From Melastoma dodecandrum (lineage: Eukaryota; Streptophyta; Magnoliopsida; Myrtales; Melastomataceae), in assembly GCA_029817715.1 (NCBI GenBank), contig JARUPY010000534.1, positions 2,358,501 to 2,422,500 of the forward strand: 64,000 nucleotides of DNA, in the 5' to 3' direction. Positions 58,516 through 64,000 of this stretch are shown one piece after another. The translations under genes were made by a program, and so were the position numbers. The notes beneath the pieces were generated by a model. That model saw only the letters and a list, made by a program, of their open reading frames with translations. It searched no databases and was not told where the DNA came from. How positions within the stretch are numbered: position 1 is the first letter of the stretch; each line of letters opens with the position of its first letter.

Positions 58516-60923
58516 CTAAGAAGGTCCATGTAGGAAAACGTCGACCCTCTTGTTCACCGAAGCCGACAAGAACTTCATGCAGATCGGAGCCTGCAGCCCT
58601 GCAAGTGACAGGACAGCGGCCGGCACCCCCCACAAGGAATCGCCACATATGAGACCCGATGCGACCGCCGGAGCAAAGTCCCTCGCCTTGTTCTTGTTGC
58701 TCTTCTCCCATAGGAACAGGATCAAACTCCCCACACACATGTCAATCGCAAAGTAAGAGCCCAGGTAAAAAGGTATGGCCATGCACATCGGACTGGGGAT
58801 GAACCTATATAAGCGGTACTTCGTCTCATACCGCTGCAGCAACTCCTGGAGGACATTGATGATGATGGCCGCCACGAAGCAGATGATGGCGAGCAACAGG
58901 CAGTGCTTCGGGAGAGATGATACTCCCTCTACGCCCAGAAGGGCGATCCCTCTGTACATAAAGGCGTAAGGTGCAGGGTAGGATCCCATAGGATCCCCGA
59001 GGGGGTAAGCCTTGTAAAAGAACCAGAACACCAGTGGAGTGATGATGCAGCCCATGGCGGTACCCAAGACTTGGCTGAAGAACATTGACCGAGGAGACGA
59101 CAGGGTAAGGTACCCTGTCTTGAAGTCCTGCATGAGGTCGGAAGCCGTGGACACGATGTTCATCATGACTCCGCAAGCTGCCAGCCCTGCAATCACTCCT
59201 CCGTGCTCCATACCTACCCACGAGCTGAAGATGATGATGGCAAACTTCCCGTAGTTGGATGCAAGGGACCAGTCCGTGAGACCACAACCGTAGGCATTGC
59301 AGAATGCAAGAACCGGTGCAATGGCATATGCAACGATCAGGTGGTAGAACTTCAGTTGCGGAAAGATGAAAGGCAGCAAGATGATTGACAGCACAGCCAG
59401 GACAACATATCCTGTGGCCGCTACCCAATTGGGTATCTGATCCTGGAGGAAGTACTTGTTCCTTTCTTCATCATCAAGTGTGGCCTTTTCGCTTTGCTCA
59501 TCAGAAGCAGGGGATCCCTTGCGCAAATTATCAGCCAGACTGCTCGAAGTCCTAATTAGCATGAGCACAACATGGAAGAGACCATCCCCCAACATCATGG
59601 CAATGGCGAGAAACACTCTGTATCCTTGAATCCCGTGGAGACTGCTCGGGGAATCCGTGCTGTACCAGTTACCTTTCTGTCGTTCGATCAGAGGCCACAT
59701 GATCCCCCAAGAGAGGACCGCTCCGATGAGGAGAGAGATGTTCACCAAGTAAGGGCAAATCATTCCGACCCCAACATAAGTTGACGAGAAGTCAAAGTAG
59801 AATCTGAGTGATAAGAGTAGTATGATGAGGCAAACTCTCACTATCATCGACCTCGGGACGAAAAACTGGGTTGTTATTGTTACCTGTTCTTATATGCCTG
59901 GAGGCCAAAGGTAGGGAAGCTGCTGAAGCCGCAGCCATCCCCGACCGCAAAGAACCACTGGAACATAGCCCAGAAGAAGCTGAAGGAGAAGGTTTTGAAA
60001 AGCACGAATACCTGCTTCCTGTTTCGAAGAACATAACGTACCAAGGGACACCCATCGATTTCCAGAATGAATATAGAGACACCGCATGGAAGTAAGTAGG
60101 GTTTACAGCAAAAGAGAGACTGACTTGGCCAACTTGGCTCCTTTAGGAGTGTGGAAACTGTTGATGAGGAAGGCAGTGGCGGTTCCACTTGGGTACGTCA
60201 ATTTGTACTTCAATATCATCATCTATCACACAAGCAAAATGATGTTGTAGAATATTTCGTCGTCGGCTGCCTCTTGCCCCCATCTAATTTTGCATCTACT
60301 GTGATTTCATACCTTTCTGAGAGGAACGATGGAGAAGAGTCCAACGAAGCTGACGAGGAAGAGGAAACCCATTATCCACGGCAACGACATATTCTTGATG
60401 TTAGAGGGCGTGTTCCCTCCATCCGCTTGAGCGGCCACCTTCGCGCTCATCCCCAGCAAATAGCTGGCTGTCCCGCCTGTTCAATAACAGGAAGGCCATT
60501 AGTCATTAAAATAATCCCCCGCAGCCGGATCAGAGGGGGAGAAATAGAGAGAGTCACGGATGACGTACTGCTGAAAGCGATCCCAGAGGAGGCGACCACG
60601 CATGTCTGGATAACTGTATTCTCCTGGCGGGTGAAAGGCGTCTTGAGGAGGCCGCACTTGTCTAGGAGGGTTGTCCAGGACTTGACAATGGCAAACCCTA
60701 GAAGGCCCGCGGCGACGTTGAGGGAAGGTATGACCCCGGTGGTGAGGTTGAGCTTGCAGACGATGAAGTTGAAGACGATGCTGAGTATGAAAGCCGTGAG
60801 GATTGCCCGGACAGTGATCTGGTTCTTCCAGTGGGGGACCTCCCTGTCCTTGAACGCATCCACGACAACGATCCTACCGACGCTGTTATCACGGCGGAGA
60901 TCAGTATCTACGTCCCTCGCCAT
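58516..60923 (-). CDS. YSL: Yellow stripe-like metal-nicotianamine transporter (YSL, OPT family)
   Basis: Proton-coupled plasma-membrane importer of Fe/Cu/Zn chelates of nicotianamine or phytosiderophore. Five exons: 60923-60569, 60476-60313, 60222-60125, 60018-59884, 59803-58516. They join in frame (restoring [18 protein letters not shown] and NRFYFDFS) to give 679 residues, normal for the family. N-terminal [20 protein letters not shown] begins the first membrane helices. Further conserved blocks: [81 protein letters not shown]-like [44 protein letters not shown] and FLWEKSNK near the end. About 14 hydrophobic helices can be drawn. No lesion is seen. The substrate cannot be assigned from sequence. 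Confidence 0.95.
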
Positions 60924-62866
60924 ATCGTATAATCCTCCACGGGAACAATGAGGCGTCGTCTGTGGGTGAATTGCTAAATAAGGAGGACGGAATGAGGGAT
61001 TTCCTAGGTATCATCAATCAATCATCAGATAACACACGACCCCCTCACTATCTCATCTTTCTGTGATTATTTATCCTTTTTTGGAAGATTTTGTTTCTTT
61101 AATTGGGGGGGGGGGGGGGGGGGTAAGGGGGGGATGTTTCTCTTAATTTTGGGTTCATTATGGAAACTCATGGCCAACTGGCGACTGCCTTTGCAAAGAA
61201 AATTAATGACAACCAAATTGATGACTAAGGGGCGAGGGGGAACGCACCAAATTTAATCCCCTTGAAGGTATTCGTGCATGAATTTATTCGACTGGCATTT
61301 CAAATAAGTCCACGTGATATTTGTTAAATATGAAACCAATGTCGCAGTAATTCCATCTATCCAATCCAATTACAAATTATTTCGTGTTGTTAGATGATGA
61401 TATCTCATGTTTTCATCGTCGGGATCAATTTATCAAACTTTCATTAAAATTTTTAGGCCTAAAATTTGGACACTGCCATGTGCTTGCCCTTCCCATCTCT
61501 TGTAGGGAAACTTTCCAAAGTTCATTTTCAACTTTTGTCGTCTTCCCCGTTAAAGCATGCCCCTCGTTTAAAAACCCCCTTTTAGTACCAAAAAGATCTA
61601 TTGCGACCTCATTTTTGGAAACAAATTCCCCTTATGGAAAAGAATCCTCCCTTGTTTAGCATCTCATCTGTACACTCTGAAACATTACTCGTCAACATGT
61701 ACTTCAAGATGTCAAATACTGATCAGTTCCACGAAGGTGGAAGTTTGGATGGATGATGAAGCACACCATCCCGGTTTCTCGCGAATGCAGAAAATCGCCT
61801 CAAAGGATGCCTCACTCCGGGACCCTACATTCACCCGGCCAAACTCGAGGAATCGAATATCGGTCTCTATCTCTCTACACAAAAGCTCGTCCTGCGATTT
61901 TCGGTTTCTGTTGTTCTCTAGCCTATTGTGGTGGAATTGTAGTGGTACTTTTTCCAAGTTATAATTTCTAAGCATTCGAAACCGTCTTCGCCTTAAAACT
62001 GCCCCCACCAAGGAGTTTTATATGGAATGAATGACCAAGTTCATTTTCTGCAGCATGGGTAAGCAAACTGCCAAGTTCATGTCCGTATCATCGCAAAGAA
62101 AACTAATGATAATGTTGACAACCTTTGATCATGACCAGCTGGAAAAAGGGCATCAAATTTAATCCCACGAGGATGATAAATTTTTCCGTGGTGAGCATCT
62201 CTCCTTAAGATTATATAGAGGAAGAGGGAATGAGATATATTTCAAATAAGTCATGCTGTGATTTGCTAAACCAATCTCGCAGTGATTCCAGTTTCCAACT
62301 ATCCAATATAATTGCAACTTTATATATCGTAACAATACTCGATTGTCGAATGATTTGCCATTTAGGTGTGGTGAAAACTTTTTTGATTGCCCACTTGGTC
62401 CCTCCGGACAATTTATGAGATCACACGCAGCAACTTGTGGAGGGGCGTGTCCAAATACGGTTCAACATCCGGCGGCGTATCCACTGACACGTGTCGCGGT
62501 GTAAGGAATCGGTCAACCTTCCCCCCTTTTTAAACTCGTTTCATTACGGGGAAATGAGTCCCAATTTTATGAGTACTTTTTTAGTTTAAGGCATTAATTG
62601 GAGGCAGTGCTACTCATTACACAGCATTGGAAGAAGAGGAGAACAACCTCCTCCTCCTCCTCCTCCATTAATCGGAAACATTGATGGCGTTATCAATTTC
62701 CTTTTTTTAAAAAAAATTAACCCACGTCGCACCCACTTCCCTCAAATTCCATAGTCTTTATTACAAAACATTCGATTAGATGTACAGTATAGGCAAGGAC
62801 GAGGACGTAAGAGGGAGGAGGAGGAGGAAGATGATAAATATACGATTATGCTTGTGTAAGAAGGAA

Positions 62867-62897
<31 letters not shown>

Positions 62898-63427
62898 GGG
62901 GGTGATGCAAACTTAGGTGATCGGTCATACCCAACTTTTTTCCCAATTTCCCACCCAACGGAAAAACAAAGACGATCAAAAAAAGGAGGAAGCCCAATTC
63001 TTACGCCTCAAATCTCTACTACCCTCCCCAAAAAAAACAAAAAAGGTTCCAAATTTCTGGTTTGACTCGCCCCTCTACGGAGCCACAACCACCGTCCCCA
63101 ACATTCTTCTTCATTACCTCCTTAATCACACCCACCAAGTCATCCAAAACCCACACGTCTGCAAAGAGGCAAAAGGAAAGGAAAAAAAACGGTACAGTTT
63201 TAGCTCACCAAATCAAATCTGCTTGCCACAAAACCATGCACGCCAACACAATGCTAGTAGTAGTAGTAGAAAAAGAAGAAGAATTAAGGAAGAAGGAAGA
63301 GGCATTATCCCCCCAACCCACAGTGGTGTGTTCGTGTATATGTATATAACTTCCCCAAACCCGAATCTCCTCCTCCTCCTCCATCTTTCAAATCCCATGC
63401 CCACACACTGATTTTGCACCACGAAAG
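60924..63427. other. Shared upstream region between divergent YSL and CYP86B genes
   Basis: 2.5 kb without coding exons. Two long G runs (61105-61123; 62867-62896), a CTC microsatellite (about 62650-62666), and a diverged direct duplication (61141-61390 against 62035-62310). Confidence 0.6.
63343..63349 (+). promoter_or_regulatory. Candidate TATA box of the CYP86B gene
   Basis: TATATAA, 79 bp before the ATG, followed by CT-rich sequence suited to a transcription start and short leader. Confidence 0.5.
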
Positions 63428-64000
63428 ATGATCAATTCCAATCACACCACCCCTTCTTCCCTTCATTCTACCTTCCCTTCCCCACATGTCGTCTCCCTTG
63501 TCCCCTTATTCAACCACCTCCACTCCCTCGAGCTCCTCCTTGCCCTCTCCGTCTTCGTCGTCCTCCACTCCCTCCGCCAACGCAAGCTCCACGGCCTCCC
63601 CGTCTGGCCCCTCCTCGGCATGGCCCCTTCCCTCATCTCTGGCCTCCGCGGCGACATGTATGAGTACATCTCCGAGGTCATCTGCCGCCAGAACGGCACC
63701 TTCCGCTTCAAGGGCCCCTGGTTCACCAACCTCAACTGTGTCGTCACCTCCGACCCCCGTAACCTCGAGCACCTCCTCAAGACCCGCTTCCCCAATTTCC
63801 CCAAGGGCCCTTATTTCCGCGACACGGTACGTGACCTCCTTGGGGACGGCATTTTCAATGCCGACGATGAGACCTGGCAGAGGCAGAGGAAGACCGCCAG
63901 CATCGAGTTCCACTCCGCCCGTTTCCGCCAGCTCACCGTTGACTCCTTGTTTGAGCTCATGCATTCTCGGCTGCTCCCTGTGCTCGAGGAGTCTGTCTGT
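63428..64000 (+). CDS. CYP86B: Cytochrome P450 CYP86B-type fatty-acid omega-hydroxylase, N-terminal part
   Basis: ER-bound P450. CYP86B1-type enzymes omega-hydroxylate very-long-chain acyl chains for suberin and cutin. An open frame runs from the ATG at 63428 to the window end (191 codons, no stop; rest off-window). Residues about 33-50 form the membrane anchor (LELLLALSVFVVLHSLRQRK), then the proline-containing hinge LHGLPVWPLLGMAPSLISGL. CYP86B hallmarks follow: VICRQNGTFRFKGPWF, CVVTSDPRNLEHLLKTRFPN, FPKGPYFRDTVRDLLGDGIF, WQRQRKTASIEFHSARFRQL, ending in HSRLLPVLEESVC. The coding part is strikingly GC-rich at third positions, unlike the AT-rich flanks and most neighbouring genes. The haem-binding cysteine lies outside, so integrity is unknown. 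Confidence 0.92.
   Translation, partial: MINSNHTTPSSLHSTFPSPHVVSLVPLFNHLHSLELLLALSVFVVLHSLRQRKLHGLPVWPLLGMAPSLISGLRGDMYEYISEVICRQNGTFRFKGPWFTNLNCVVTSDPRNLEHLLKTRFPNFPKGPYFRDTVRDLLGDGIFNADDETWQRQRKTASIEFHSARFRQLTVDSLFELMHSRLLPVLEESVC

Noticed and set aside
63506..63964. 152-codon frame antisense to the CYP86B start
   Set aside because: Shadow of a GC3-rich coding region; the plus strand gives an unmistakable P450.

Overview
The window is nuclear DNA of a flowering plant. The genes are plant-type (PMEI, PADRE/DUF4228, U-box/ARM ligase, FAT thioesterase, YSL transporter, CYP86B). They carry many short GT-AG introns with AT-rich intergenic DNA between them, and the mobile DNA is Copia, Tat/Ogre-like and Mutator-like. 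The species cannot be fixed from the sequence alone.

Layout, left to right. 1-1616 (+): C-terminal exons of a FAB1-type PI3P 5-kinase, cut by the window edge. 2428-3226 (-): two-exon PADRE/DUF4228 protein. 3750-6268 (-): decayed non-autonomous Copia element. 8130-10714 (-): four-exon PUB12/13/14-type U-box/ARM E3 ligase. 12134-12763 (-): PMEI-domain inhibitor. 14371-16423 (-): ELL-associated factor (EAF). 17233-21892: complete Mutator-like element with 443-bp terminal inverted repeats, a perfect 9-bp target duplication, a frameshifted MURA transposase and a convergent GRF zinc-finger gene. 22987-25200 (+): MAF1, ten exons. 27342-29040 (+): mitochondrial ribosomal protein mL43. 30129-34382 (+): ORC4, sixteen exons. 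Two solo LTRs of one family, in opposite orientation, bracket the mL43-ORC4 block (26220-26969 and 35283-36010). 36838-38884 (+): FATB-like acyl-ACP thioesterase that has lost its catalytic Asp-x-Asn-x-His segment.

39392-57345 is a nest. A Copia element (minus strand, target duplication CTTAG) carries a 12.6-kb non-coding LTR element (LARD-like, 3.9-kb LTRs, target duplication AGGCA) inside its 3' LTR. Beyond it lie one orphan exon of a DExH-box helicase (57797-57957, -), a complete five-exon YSL transporter (58516-60923, -), and the start of a CYP86B omega-hydroxylase (63428-64000, +) that runs off the window.

The host genes are unrelated housekeeping or metabolic genes, not a cluster. Two findings stand out. 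The first is the MULE with a second gene in the position that mudrB holds in maize MuDR, here encoding a GRF-finger/coiled-coil/tail-anchored protein. The second is the dated nesting of a LARD inside a Copia LTR. All exon borders were read by eye from splice signals, reading frame and remembered family sequence; no alignment was run.
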